Shown here: in pieces, positions 35,788 to 44,885 of the stretch | Numbering within the stretch: the first letter of the stretch is position 1 | How the letters are laid out: the number at the start of each line of letters is the position of its first letter | From: Shewanella sp. MBTL60-112-B2 | GTDB taxonomy: Bacteria > Pseudomonadota > Gammaproteobacteria > Enterobacterales > Shewanellaceae | Direction: 5' to 3' | DNA: 64,000 nt | NCBI RefSeq assembly: GCF_019655055.1 | Contig: NZ_BPFA01000023.1 | Location: forward strand, 16,990 to 80,989 | Made by a program: the position numbers and the translations under genes | The notes under the pieces: model-generated | Told to the model about the DNA's origin: nothing | What the model saw: only the letters and a program-made list of their open reading frames with translations | The model's database searches: none

Positions 35788-36591
35788 TTAACGGCCTGAC
35801 GCAATCGCCCTACGTGCAATTTTATCAATTAAGCCTGGGGCGATAATTTTAAAGAAGCGGCCTATTCGACCTCGAAAAGAAGTGATTAATAAACGTTGTC
35901 GTTTGGCAATCACGGGTAACATCATTTGCGCACAAGCCTCTGCCGTCATGATCTTACTTTCCTGCATTGGCGTTGCCCCCAAGGGCTTACCTTGTTCATC
36001 AAGCGCGCGCTTATGGGTCTGGGTCACTACAAAGTCAGGGCAAATTACTGTCACAGCCACATTGTCATCGCTTAGTTCAATCCGCAATGAATCAAAAAAG
36101 CCAATTACAGCGTGCTTAGAAGCAGCATAACCCGAACGTGTTGGTACACCAGTCATACCTGTTAACGAGGCAACAGCGACGATTTGACCTTGGGTCTGTT
36201 TAAGGTAAGGAATTGCGGCGTGGGTAAGATAGGCGGGGCCGAGATAGTTCACTTGCATGATCTGTGATAAAACGCTTAAGTCTTCAAGCTCATCAAAGCG
36301 TGACCACATGGTCATACCGGCATTATTGATTAAGATATCTAACTTACCAAACGCTTCGATACAAGCTTGGATTAGGCCAGTACATTCAACTTGGTCCGAT
36401 ACGTCAGCCACATGAACTAAAGGAGGATGGCCTAATTCAGCCAACTCCTTGGCCAAGGAGTTCAGCCGCTCGAGATTACGAGCGCTGATCACTAACTTGC
36501 ATCCATATGGAGCAAGTGCCAGTGCTAACGCTCGCCCTATGCCTTCCGATGCACCAGTAATGATAATGACTTTATCTTTAAAGATTTGCAT
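35788..36591 (-). CDS. Short-chain dehydrogenase/reductase
   Basis: A 267-residue SDR enzyme with every classical motif: the nucleotide-binding GASEGIGRA (about 13-21), NNAGMT (about 89-94), the catalytic Ser in ASLTGMTG, YAASKHA (Tyr and Lys, about 155-159), and a C-terminal basic extension. The VHVADVSD segment suggests a typical NAD(P) site. Substrate cannot be inferred, and the neighbours give no pathway. Confidence 0.92.
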   Translation of the reverse strand: MQIFKDKVIIITGASEGIGRALALALAPYGCKLVISARNLERLNSLAKELAELGHPPLVHVADVSDQVECTGLIQACIEAFGKLDILINNAGMTMWSRFDELEDLSVLSQIMQVNYLGPAYLTHAAIPYLKQTQGQIVAVASLTGMTGVPTRSGYAASKHAVIGFFDSLRIELSDDNVAVTVICPDFVVTQTHKRALDEQGKPLGATPMQESKIMTAEACAQMMLPVIAKRQRLLITSFRGRIGRFFKIIAPGLIDKIARRAIASGR

Positions 36592-36688
36592 TTATAGCCT
36601 AACCATCAAAATCGTTAATATGTTTAGCCCCTAAACCTCACACATAACAATCGAGATCGCAAATAGCTCCCTCTAAGAGCTATCAATG

Positions 36689-39262
36689 TTAAGCCATCAG
36701 TTTCTCAGGAGTCGAAAGCTTCTGATAGGCGTCTAAAGGCTGCGGCCTGCCAATACCGTAGCCCTGAGCATAGTTCACGCCAATCACCTCGAGTTTGTCG
36801 ATAATCTCTTGGTTTTCGACAAACTCTGCCACCGTCTCAATCCCCATCACACGGCAAACATCGTTAACCGACTTAACGATGGCATAATCTTTAGCGTTAC
36901 TGGCTAAATTTTTCACGAAACAACCGTCAATCTTAACGTAATCGACAGGCATCTCTTTAAGGTAGCCATAGGAGGCAAATCCGCTACCAAAGTCATCCAG
37001 AGCAAAGGCAAAGCCACGCTTGCGCAAGTCTAATAGCATCTTCATCGCTCGGCTGCGATTTTGAATGGCACTGGTTTCAGTGATCTCAAAACAGATACAG
37101 CTACTTGGCACGCTAAAACGCTTTTGTTGACTCAAAATAAAGTCGACCATGCCCTCGGCGCCAAGGCTATTACCCGATAAATTAATTGATAGGCAATGGT
37201 CATCCCACAGCGCCTCATTTAAAGACAACCATAGGAAGGTCTTTCTAATGACCTCTTTATCCACGTCGACGATAAGTTTAAAGCGCTCTGCCGCTGCAAT
37301 AAATTGTGCCGGAGGCAGAACTCGCCCTCCTGGTTCTTGGATCCTTAGTAGCACCTCAAGGCGCTGCCTATGGCTATGCGAAGAAAGACACTTTATCTTT
37401 TGGTAGTAGAGAATAAGCTCGTTGTGCTCAATCGCCTGCACGATTCTAACCGCCCATTTAGGCGCATTACGCTGATAACTTAAATCGATATCACGACCAT
37501 CATAAAAGTACACCTGATTACTGCCCTTGCTCTTGGCTGCAAGACAGGCGATATCGGCATCTTTGAGCAGTCCAAGCAGATCGGTGTCTTTATTAAAGCG
37601 TGACAATGCCACTCCAACGCTCACACCTACACGATAGCAAGTATCATTATGCGTTACCGTTTGGCGACCTACGCCGGCAATGATCTTCTTAATTAACTTA
37701 GCAACTGCTAGGGCTGAACTATCTTTAATGATCAAACCAAACTCATCGCCCCCTATGCGTCCCAATAGCATATTATCCGATAAGCAAGACTCAATCGATT
37801 TGGCCACCTTATTAAGCATCTTATCACCTACGGTATGGCCACTGGAGTCATTGATGAGCTTAAACTGCTCCAGATCTAGGTAGACGACGGCTAGGGATTG
37901 GGATGATTGAGCATACTCAATAAAGCGCTCTTCAAAAGTGGCTCTATTGAGTAGACCCGTTACGGGATCTAAATAAGTTTGACGCTGAAGCTTACGCTTT
38001 AACAAGGCTTCTTGAGTCGTGTCTTTTAATACCAGCACGGCACCAATGATTTCCCCAGAGTGATTAGATAAATGTGTCAAGGTGCCACTCATTAACTTTG
38101 GAGTGTCACAATTAAGGCGTAAAAGTATGGGCTCTACATTAAGCGGTACGCTTTGCAGAAAGGCGGTAACCTTCTCGCTTAAGCTTTGGTTATCTGGTAA
38201 TAATTCATGGATCCTCTTACCTAGTGCTTCTGCGGTACTCTGCTTCAATAGGCGCTCGGCATAAGGGTTGATATAGCTAACCTCAGCATTATTATCAGTC
38301 AAGATCACCGCCTCTGCAATAGACTCCAAGGTGACTTGAGATTGACTCTCTTGTCGATAGAGGTTCTCGAGTAGGTGATTAATACTCTTAGTGACCTGGC
38401 CAAACTCATTTTTGCCAGTCCCGTGAATACCCGCTCCGTTAATGTAAGCACGGCCTTTTAAGTCAAGACCTATGCCGCCTACTTGCTCAGAGAGTCTATT
38501 CAAAGGCCTAAACACTGCATTTCTTAGCCAGATAAATACCACTAACTGTAATGCAATCACTAGCCCCAGCCCGCCTAGCGTTAGTAAGCTGTATTGCCAC
38601 GCCATGCGCGAGAAGAATTGATTCGAGAAGGCAATAGAAAGGTGCACCGGTTCTTGATTAACAAGTGCAGGAAGAGCTAATTGAGCAGTAACAGTATTGG
38701 CAGTTAAAACCAGCCCAGGCTTAGCGCTTCCGGCTGCAATTGTTATTCGGGTAGCAAAATCGACAAAGCCTAATGTCGCTAGGTAATCATCTGTGAGCCG
38801 ACTCATACTCACTAGCCGCTCAGAATCGGCAGACTTAGCTTGAATGCTGATGAGATAAGCTAAAGCTGGAACCTTGTCGAAATATACCCCTGCCTTTGCC
38901 TGCTCGCTCGCAAGCAACGTCATTGGCAACTGTGAATCCATAGGCTGCTGCATATCGAGAGGTTCAAGTTTCCCCCCCTTAATTTGCAGCATATGAGTAC
39001 TGCTAAATAATGCATCCTCTGGCAATAGGTCTGTGGGATTACCTATTTGATAATTTATTGAAAAATTATCAAGCTGCAACTGAAAACGTTCGATATCACG
39101 GTCTACTTGAGACTGAATGCTCTCTAGTTCTTTCTCGATGACATAACTACGTATAGCGTCAACTTCGCTGTGTAGCCAGGTCACTCCAGCTAAGCAAGCT
39201 AAAGCTAGGAGGGGGATACAGATCCCAAATATCACTAAGACAACTTTCTTGCCAATTTGCAT
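36689..39262 (-). CDS. Membrane-bound GGDEF/EAL protein with PAS domain
   Basis: An 857-residue protein. N-terminal membrane helix (about 7-29), periplasmic sensor region (30-220), second helix (about 225-247), HAMP-like linker, PAS domain (about 310-430), diguanylate cyclase domain with intact GRIGGDEF (about 500), and a phosphodiesterase domain whose signature reads EVLLRIQ instead of EALLRW (about 637) but keeps the later metal and catalytic elements NLSG, FEITET, ALDDFGSGFAS, VKIDG and ETVAEF. It is likely to make or break c-di-GMP in response to a periplasmic or PAS signal; which activity dominates is not visible. A monocistronic gene. Confidence 0.92.
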   Translation of the reverse strand: MQIGKKVVLVIFGICIPLLALACLAGVTWLHSEVDAIRSYVIEKELESIQSQVDRDIERFQLQLDNFSINYQIGNPTDLLPEDALFSSTHMLQIKGGKLEPLDMQQPMDSQLPMTLLASEQAKAGVYFDKVPALAYLISIQAKSADSERLVSMSRLTDDYLATLGFVDFATRITIAAGSAKPGLVLTANTVTAQLALPALVNQEPVHLSIAFSNQFFSRMAWQYSLLTLGGLGLVIALQLVVFIWLRNAVFRPLNRLSEQVGGIGLDLKGRAYINGAGIHGTGKNEFGQVTKSINHLLENLYRQESQSQVTLESIAEAVILTDNNAEVSYINPYAERLLKQSTAEALGKRIHELLPDNQSLSEKVTAFLQSVPLNVEPILLRLNCDTPKLMSGTLTHLSNHSGEIIGAVLVLKDTTQEALLKRKLQRQTYLDPVTGLLNRATFEERFIEYAQSSQSLAVVYLDLEQFKLINDSSGHTVGDKMLNKVAKSIESCLSDNMLLGRIGGDEFGLIIKDSSALAVAKLIKKIIAGVGRQTVTHNDTCYRVGVSVGVALSRFNKDTDLLGLLKDADIACLAAKSKGSNQVYFYDGRDIDLSYQRNAPKWAVRIVQAIEHNELILYYQKIKCLSSHSHRQRLEVLLRIQEPGGRVLPPAQFIAAAERFKLIVDVDKEVIRKTFLWLSLNEALWDDHCLSINLSGNSLGAEGMVDFILSQQKRFSVPSSCICFEITETSAIQNRSRAMKMLLDLRKRGFAFALDDFGSGFASYGYLKEMPVDYVKIDGCFVKNLASNAKDYAIVKSVNDVCRVMGIETVAEFVENQEIIDKLEVIGVNYAQGYGIGRPQPLDAYQKLSTPEKLMA

Positions 39263-39515
39263 CTGAGGACAACTTCTCTAATTCAAAACCCGCCAGTCAC
39301 TCTGGCTACGACTTGGTTTGTGTGAGCAAACTACCCTATATCCTCCACAGATAATACCTGTATGTGTAACAGTCGTTGATAAAAACATCAACAAACTCAC
39401 TATCATTATTGAATCTCATCTTTTATTGCAAATAATCATCAATCTGCCGCTGTATTTTCTCAAAATACATTTAATACAAACTGAATAATGGGAAATAAAA
39501 TCAAACGACAGAAAC
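39263..39515. other. Intergenic region between the GGDEF/EAL gene and hemE
   Basis: AT-rich, with the promoter of the GGDEF/EAL gene presumably at the left end and the hemE terminator just to the right. No gene or repeat was seen. Confidence 0.5.
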
Positions 39516-39545
39516 AATAAAGGCCCAGTAAACTGAGCCTTTATT
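39516..39545 (-). terminator. Terminator of hemE
   Basis: AATAAAGGC-C-CAGT / ACTG-A-GCCTTTATT with an AA loop and one mismatch; U-rich run on the minus strand. Confidence 0.78.
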
Positions 39546-39587
39546 CATACCAAACAATGGTAAGTCATTCGCCGATAGGCGAGCTAA

Positions 39588-40652
39588 TTACTTGTGGTAC
39601 TTAGCTGATAACTCATGTACTGAGTTAATGAATGAACCTGCGCGTTCTGGATCAACGTGCTGGTGAATACCATGGCCCAAGTTAAATACGTGACCAGTAC
39701 CTTCACCGTAAGAAGAAAGGATTTGATCCACTTCTTGATGAATGCGCTCTGGCGTACCGTAAAGTACTGATGGGTCCATGTTACCTTGTAGAGCAACTTT
39801 ATGACCAACACGGCGACGTGCATCACCGATATCTACAGTCCAGTCTAGACCTAGTGCGTCACAGCCTGTTTCAGCCATAGACTCAAGCCATAGTCCGCCA
39901 CCTTTAGTGAACAGAGTAACTGGTACTTGGCGACCGTCTGCATGGCGAGTTAGACCATCAACGATTTTTTGCATGTAACGTAGAGAGAATTCACGGTATG
40001 CGTGGTGAGAAAGCGCGCCACCCCATGAATCGAAAATCATTAGAGACTGTGCACCGTTTGCAACTTGAGCGTTCAAGTACAAAGTCACAGAGTCAGCTAG
40101 CTTATCTAGTAGCATGTGCAAAGTAGCTGGCTCTTCGTAAGCCATCTTCTTGATCTTTTCAAATGCCTTGCTAGAACCGCCTTCAACCATGTAAGTCGCT
40201 AGTGTCCAAGGTGAACCAGAGAAACCAATTAAAGGTACTTCGCCTTTTAGTTCACGACGAATAGTGCTTACAGCACGCATTACATAGCCAAGCTCGTCTT
40301 CTGGATCTGGGATGCAAAGCTTTTTGATTGAATCGATTGTATCTGTAGGACGTTCGAAACGTGGGCCTTCGCCAGTTTCAAAGTACAGGCCTAAGCCCAT
40401 TGCATCAGGAATAGTTAGAATGTCTGAGAACAAGATAGCCGCATCTAAGTCGTAGCGACGTAGAGGTTGAAGAGTCACTTCACAAGCTAAGTCTTGGTTC
40501 TTACAAAGAGACATGAAGTCGCCAGCTTCTGCGCGGGTGGCTTTATATTCTGGAAGGTAACGGCCAGCTTGACGCATCATCCAGACAGGAGTTCTATCGA
40601 CAGGCTGTTTTAATAACGCACGTAAATAACGATCATTCTTTAATTCTGCCAT
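39588..40652 (-). CDS. hemE: Uroporphyrinogen decarboxylase
   Basis: A 354-residue enzyme with the two PROSITE-type signatures PVWMMRQAGRYLPEY (about 21-35) and GFSGSPWTLATYMVEGG (about 143-159). ILFSDILTIPDAMG, FDSWGGALS and NLGHGIHQHVDPE are also present. It removes four carboxyl groups from uroporphyrinogen III in haem synthesis, a high-demand pathway in a cytochrome-rich organism. hemE lies close to rsd, as in E. coli (rsd-nudC-hemE), but here they diverge and nudC is missing between them. Confidence 0.98.
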   Translation of the reverse strand: MAELKNDRYLRALLKQPVDRTPVWMMRQAGRYLPEYKATRAEAGDFMSLCKNQDLACEVTLQPLRRYDLDAAILFSDILTIPDAMGLGLYFETGEGPRFERPTDTIDSIKKLCIPDPEDELGYVMRAVSTIRRELKGEVPLIGFSGSPWTLATYMVEGGSSKAFEKIKKMAYEEPATLHMLLDKLADSVTLYLNAQVANGAQSLMIFDSWGGALSHHAYREFSLRYMQKIVDGLTRHADGRQVPVTLFTKGGGLWLESMAETGCDALGLDWTVDIGDARRRVGHKVALQGNMDPSVLYGTPERIHQEVDQILSSYGEGTGHVFNLGHGIHQHVDPERAGSFINSVHELSAKYHK

Positions 40653-40917
40653 TTGGCTTGATTCCTAAACTTATAGTGATATCCGCTTGGGGCAGTAGTT
40701 TAGCATTTACGTTAATAAAGTAACCTCTATAGGTAAAATAATGTGACAAGTAACGCGACAAATTCTGCCAACTCGGAGGCAGTTAACATTATTGGCTTAT
40801 ATAACAGGCCCAATTACTTGCTCCTAAGCGCAGTTCACAGCTTTCAGTAAAAACGTGAAATAGATTCACAACCTAGCTTAACCTAAGCTGTACAGTTCGC
40901 AATGTGACAGAAAAAAG

Positions 40918-40946
40918 TTGCACCTAAGTGCTAGCTTTGGTATAAA
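40918..40946 (+). promoter_or_regulatory. Sigma-70 promoter of the candidate small RNA
   Basis: TTGCAC (40918-40923), exactly 17 bases, then TATAAA (40941-40946). This is the best-looking promoter in the window and there is no open frame before the terminator at 41010. Confidence 0.72.
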
Positions 40947-40952
40947 AAGTCT

Positions 40953-41047
40953 GCGCTAGCAAGAACAATCAAGAAGCTCGTCGCATCGAGCCCGCTACAA
41001 ACTTTACTCGCCCAGCGATAGCTTTCTATCGCTGGGCATTTTATTTT
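40953..41047 (+). ncRNA. Candidate trans-acting small RNA, about 95 bases
   Basis: The stretch between a near-consensus promoter and a perfect terminator contains no start codon with a ribosome site. The predicted RNA has a 5' unpaired part, a hairpin GCTCG-TCGCAT-CGAGC (about 40976-40991), an unpaired A/C/U linker and then a 12-bp terminator stem followed by a U-rich tail. That is the standard shape of an Hfq-dependent regulator. It lies in the hemE-rsd gap, pointing to rsd. It matches no RNA I recognise. The 5' end is placed seven bases after the -10 box and is approximate. Confidence 0.6.
41010..41047 (+). terminator. Strong terminator upstream of rsd
   Basis: A perfect 12-bp stem GCCCAGCGATAG / CTATCGCTGGGC (41010-41021, 41026-41037) with loop CTTT, followed by ATTTTATTTT. 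No gene precedes it on the plus strand, so it must end a noncoding transcript. Confidence 0.93.
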
Positions 41048-41183
41048 ATAGCACTTTGTTCACAATCCTTCCTCTGGTATGTCCATTTAGCATTTCCTCA
41101 TAAATTGGCCAAAAATGGTTGATCAAAACTACATTTTTCCCCTACATTAGAAGTACAGAGAAGGATTCTTAACGGGGAAGATC

Positions 41184-41651
41184 ATGCTAAGAAAGTTAGA
41201 GAAAGCCGAACAAAAATGGGGCGGCTCAAATACTCTTATAGATCAATGGTTAAATAATCGGCGCAACTTGCTTATTAACTATTGCCAGATTGCTGGGATC
41301 CCGCCGTATGAGGAAACTGACAAATCACTACCCGCCTTTGACTCAGTCAAACAGTTTTGTGACCAATTGATGGATTATGTGTCAGAAGGCCATTTTGAGA
41401 TCTATAACCAAGTGGTAACCGCTTGCGAAAAGAATGGTAGCTCAAGCCAAGAACTCGCTCAGCAACTGGTTCCGCAGATCAGCGAGACCACGGATACCGC
41501 TCTAGATTTCAATGATAAATATACTGAAGCCGATGACGAGCAAGTGCTGTTCCATTTAGACAAAGATTTATCTTCTTTAGGTCATGCAATGGAAACTCGC
41601 TTTGAGTTAGAAGATAAACTGTTAGAAGTACTACATAGCAAGCATTCTTAA
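41184..41651 (+). CDS. rsd: Regulator of sigma D (Rsd/AlgQ family)
   Basis: A 155-residue helical protein aligning with E. coli Rsd: LEKAEQKWGGSNTLIDQWLNNR, LLINYCQIAGI, FCDQLMDYVSEGHFEIY, and the end ALETRFELEDKLL-like (METRFELEDKLLEVL). Rsd binds RpoD in stationary phase and favours alternative sigma factors. An ACGGGGAAG ribosome site precedes the ATG. Upstream lies the small-RNA terminator; downstream a heptamer repeat and a strong terminator. Confidence 0.95.
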   Translation: MLRKLEKAEQKWGGSNTLIDQWLNNRRNLLINYCQIAGIPPYEETDKSLPAFDSVKQFCDQLMDYVSEGHFEIYNQVVTACEKNGSSSQELAQQLVPQISETTDTALDFNDKYTEADDEQVLFHLDKDLSSLGHAMETRFELEDKLLEVLHSKHS

Positions 41652-41662
41652 GACTCAAAAAA

Positions 41663-41698
41663 GGTTCTAGGTTCTAGGTTCTAGGTTCTAGGTTCTAG
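41663..41698. repeat. Five perfect tandem copies of a 7-bp unit (GGTTCTA)
   Basis: GGTTCTA is repeated five times without a mismatch, plus one extra G, between the rsd stop and its terminator. Such heptamers change copy number by slippage; being in a 3' UTR, a change would not shift a reading frame. Confidence 0.95.
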
Positions 41699-41715
41699 CA
41701 AAATAAAAATGAATT

Positions 41716-41746
41716 AAAAAAGGCCAGCTGATTAGCTGGCCTTTTT
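41716..41746 (+). terminator. Terminator of rsd
   Basis: AAAAAAGGCCAGCT / AGCTGGCCTTTTT with a GATT loop. Confidence 0.92.
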
Positions 41747-41764
41747 AGTGCTTCAATCTAGCTC

Positions 41765-42092
41765 ATACCAATCGGTATAAGAAGTTGCTCTACTCAGAGC
41801 GTTTTTGGCAAACTAATTCAAGGCGAATAACTGAAGGAATGGTTGCTCCCTTGTGAAGTTATTCAACGCAGAAGTAGGAAGCCAAAAACACTCCAGAATG
41901 GCGAGTTTTAGCGGCTCTGATACTGCGACTCTTGATAAAAAGAGGAAGCTTGAACCTAGTTTAACTATGCTCTGCACTCGTTGCGAGTTGCATGGATGCA
42001 GCGAATGTCATTAAAGCAGGAGCACTTAATGACCTTGTCTCAGTGCCGCTAAATTCTCGCTGAGCGACCAAATCTTTATACTAATTGGTATA
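41765..42092. mobile_element. MITE-like element, about 330 bp, noncoding
   Basis: The two ends are inverted copies: ATACCAATCGGTATAA at 41765-41780 and, reversed, ATACCAATTAGTATAA at 42092-42077 (14 of 16 identical). Similarity continues inward for about 15 more bases (CTGAG and GAGC/GCTC blocks). Each end is also nearly self-palindromic. The interior has no open frame with a ribosome site. Size and layout fit a miniature inverted-repeat element moved by a transposase in trans. It sits harmlessly between the rsd and acnB terminators. A target duplication was not evident. Confidence 0.65.
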
Positions 42093-42224
42093 ACTACGCT
42101 TAGCCAATAAACACGGCATTAAAATTACACCAATCATAACGCGACCAATTAGCGAGCAGGAGTTCACTGATGCTGCCAATGCATTCCGGCTAGAAAACTG
42201 CATTTTTAAGCTGTCGCTGAAAAC

Positions 42225-42254
42225 AAAAAAGCCTGCTAGTAAGCAGGCTTTTTT
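42225..42254 (-). terminator. Terminator of acnB
   Basis: AAAAAAGCCTGCT / AGCAGGCTTTTTT with loop AGTA; usable on both strands, placed after the acnB stop. Confidence 0.9.
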
Positions 42255-42287
42255 CGGACTAGACACACACAGGTTTAAATCAATTGA

Positions 42288-44885
42288 TTAAACTGCTGAT
42301 TGGAAAATCACTTCATCAGCTTTTGCTGTGTACGACGCAATTTGATCAAAGTTCAGGTAACGATAAGTGTCAGCTGCAGTTGCATCTAACTCTTTAGCGT
42401 ATGTCTGATACTCATCTGGTGATGGTAAACGACCAAGTAGTGCAGCAACTGCCGCTAGTTCTGCAGATGCTAAGTAAACATTAGCACCTGTACCTAGACG
42501 GTTCGGGAAGTTACGTGTAGAAGTTGAAACTACCGTAGCACCTTCAGCAACACGTGCTTGGTTACCCATACATAATGAACAACCTGGGATCTCAATACGT
42601 GCACCAACACGGCCGAAGATTGCGTAGTAGCCCTCTTCTGTTAGCTGGTCGCGGTCCATCTTAGTTGGCGGCGCAATCCACAAACGTGTTGGCAAAGTGG
42701 TAGCAAACTTATCAAGCATCTTACCCGTTGCACGGAAATGACCGATGTTAGTCATACAAGAACCAACGAATACTTCGTCAATCTTAGTATCTACAACTGA
42801 AGACAGTAGGATCGCATCATCTGGGTCGTTTGGCGCACAAAGAATAGGCTCTTTGATATCAGCTAAATCGATTTCAATCACTTCTGCGTATTCAGCATCG
42901 CCATCCGCTTCCATCAGCTCAGGGTTTGATAACCATTCCTGCATAGCAGTGATACGACGCTCGATAGTACGACGATCGCCGTAACCCTCACTAATCATCC
43001 ACTTAAGCATAACGATGTTTGAGTTTAAGTACTCAATGATAGGCTCTTTATCAAGCTTAATGGTACAACCTGCAGCGCTGCGCTCAGCTGACGCATCTGA
43101 AAGCTCAAATGCTTGCTCAACTTTAAGCTGCTCAAGACCTTCAATCTCAAGGACGCGACCAGAGAAAGCGTTGATCTTACCTTTCTTCTCAACAGTCAAC
43201 AGACCCATTTCAATCGCTTTATGCGGGATAGCATGTACCAAATCACGTAGCGTGATACCAGGCTGCATCTCACCTTTAAAGCGAACCAAGATTGATTCTG
43301 GCATATCAAGCGGCATCACACCGGTTGCAGCAGCGAATGCCACAAGACCTGAACCGGCAGGGAATGAAATACCAATAGGGAAACGCGTATGCGAGTCACC
43401 GCCAGTACCAACGGTATCAGGCAGAAGCATGCGGTTTAACCAAGAGTGAATAACGCCGTCACCTGGGCGCAGTGCAACACCGCCACGATTCATAATGAAA
43501 TCAGGTAGTGTGTGGTGCGTGTTCACGTCAACTGGCTTTGGATAAGCCGCTGTATGGCAGAAAGACTGCATGGTTAGGTCTGCACTGAAACCAAGACAAG
43601 CTAGATCTTTAAGCTCATCACGGGTCATAGGACCTGTAGTATCTTGCGAACCAACAGAGGTCATCTTAGGTTCACAGTATTGGCCTGGACGAATACCAGT
43701 AACACCACACGCTTTACCTACCATCTTCTGTGCAAGGGTAAAGCCCTTACCTGTGTCAGCCACATCTTGTGGACGCACAAATTCAGCAGATGCTTCAAGA
43801 TTTAGCGTTTCACGAGCACGGTCTGTTAGACCACGACCAATGATTAATGGGATACGGCCACCGGCGCGGACTTCATCCATTAATACGTCAGTTTTCAATG
43901 AGAACTCAGAAATCACTTCTTCAGAGCCATGACGCTTAACAACACCTTGGTATGGATAGATGTCGATAACATCGCCCATTTCCATCTTGCTAACATCTAG
44001 CTCGATTGGCAATGCGCCCGCATCTTCCATAGTGTTGAAGAAGATTGGCGCGATCTTACCACCTAAGCAGAAACCACCAGCACGCTTGTTTGGTACATTA
44101 GGGATATCATCACCCATAAACCAAAGCACTGAGTTAGTTGCTGATTTACGAGACGAACCCGTACCAACAACGTCACCTACGTAAACTAATGGGAAACCTT
44201 TTTGTTTAAGTGACTCAATCTCTTTGATTGGACCAATAGTACCTGCTTCGTCAGGCACGATACCTTCACGGGCATTCTTTAGCATCGCTAATGCGTGCAA
44301 TGGAATGTCTGGACGTGACCATGCATCTGGTGCTGGAGATAAGTCATCGGTATTAGTCTCACCAGAGACTTTAAATACAGTCAGAGAGATTTTTTCAGCA
44401 AGTTTAGGACGCGATAGGAACCATTTAGCGTCGGCCCAAGCGTGAACAACTTGCTTAGCGTAATCATTACCTGCTTGCATTTTTTCCACTACATCGTGGA
44501 AAGAATCAAACATTAATAGTGTGTGCGAAAGCGCTTCAACGGCTAATGGTGCTTGCGCTTCATTATCTAGCTGAGCAATCAGTGGTTCGATGTTGTAACC
44601 ACCTTGCATAGTGCCAAGCAGCTCAACAGCGCGCTCTGATGACAAGATTGAAGATGATACTTCGCCTTTTGCGACAGCATCCAAAAAGCCCGCTTTTACA
44701 TAAGCGGCTTCATCAACACCTGGTGGGATACGGTTTTCTAGCAGATCAAGAATGACAGCTTCTTCACCTGCAGGTGGATTCTTTACCAATTCGACTAGCT
44801 GTGCCACTTGTTGGGCATCTAGTGGCTTAGGGACTACGCCCTCTGAAGCACGTTCTGCGACGTGTTTACGATATGCTTCTAGCAC
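42288..44885 (-). CDS. acnB: Aconitate hydratase B
   Basis: An 865-residue AcnB of exact family length. It starts MLEAYRKHVAERA with the HEAT-like N-terminal domain, followed by the swivelling domain (YVGDVVGTGSSRKSATNSVLWFMG) and the catalytic part with HTAAYPKPVDV and GGDSHTRFPIGISFPAGSG. The [4Fe-4S] ligands are in VGSCMTNIGHFRATGK and PGCSLCMGN. It interconverts citrate and isocitrate in the TCA cycle, and apo-AcnB binds mRNA in other species. The start is a GTG with AAGGAAGG upstream. A housekeeping gene on its own. Confidence 0.98.
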   Translation of the reverse strand: MLEAYRKHVAERASEGVVPKPLDAQQVAQLVELVKNPPAGEEAVILDLLENRIPPGVDEAAYVKAGFLDAVAKGEVSSSILSSERAVELLGTMQGGYNIEPLIAQLDNEAQAPLAVEALSHTLLMFDSFHDVVEKMQAGNDYAKQVVHAWADAKWFLSRPKLAEKISLTVFKVSGETNTDDLSPAPDAWSRPDIPLHALAMLKNAREGIVPDEAGTIGPIKEIESLKQKGFPLVYVGDVVGTGSSRKSATNSVLWFMGDDIPNVPNKRAGGFCLGGKIAPIFFNTMEDAGALPIELDVSKMEMGDVIDIYPYQGVVKRHGSEEVISEFSLKTDVLMDEVRAGGRIPLIIGRGLTDRARETLNLEASAEFVRPQDVADTGKGFTLAQKMVGKACGVTGIRPGQYCEPKMTSVGSQDTTGPMTRDELKDLACLGFSADLTMQSFCHTAAYPKPVDVNTHHTLPDFIMNRGGVALRPGDGVIHSWLNRMLLPDTVGTGGDSHTRFPIGISFPAGSGLVAFAAATGVMPLDMPESILVRFKGEMQPGITLRDLVHAIPHKAIEMGLLTVEKKGKINAFSGRVLEIEGLEQLKVEQAFELSDASAERSAAGCTIKLDKEPIIEYLNSNIVMLKWMISEGYGDRRTIERRITAMQEWLSNPELMEADGDAEYAEVIEIDLADIKEPILCAPNDPDDAILLSSVVDTKIDEVFVGSCMTNIGHFRATGKMLDKFATTLPTRLWIAPPTKMDRDQLTEEGYYAIFGRVGARIEIPGCSLCMGNQARVAEGATVVSTSTRNFPNRLGTGANVYLASAELAAVAALLGRLPSPDEYQTYAKELDATAADTYRYLNFDQIASYTAKADEVIFQSAV

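Noticed and set aside
42081..42266. 61-codon minus-strand frame between the MITE-like element and acnB, whose end reads like a fragment of a membrane protein
   Set aside because: It runs through the acnB terminator and the element end, has no ribosome site, and the membrane-like stretch is too short to assign.
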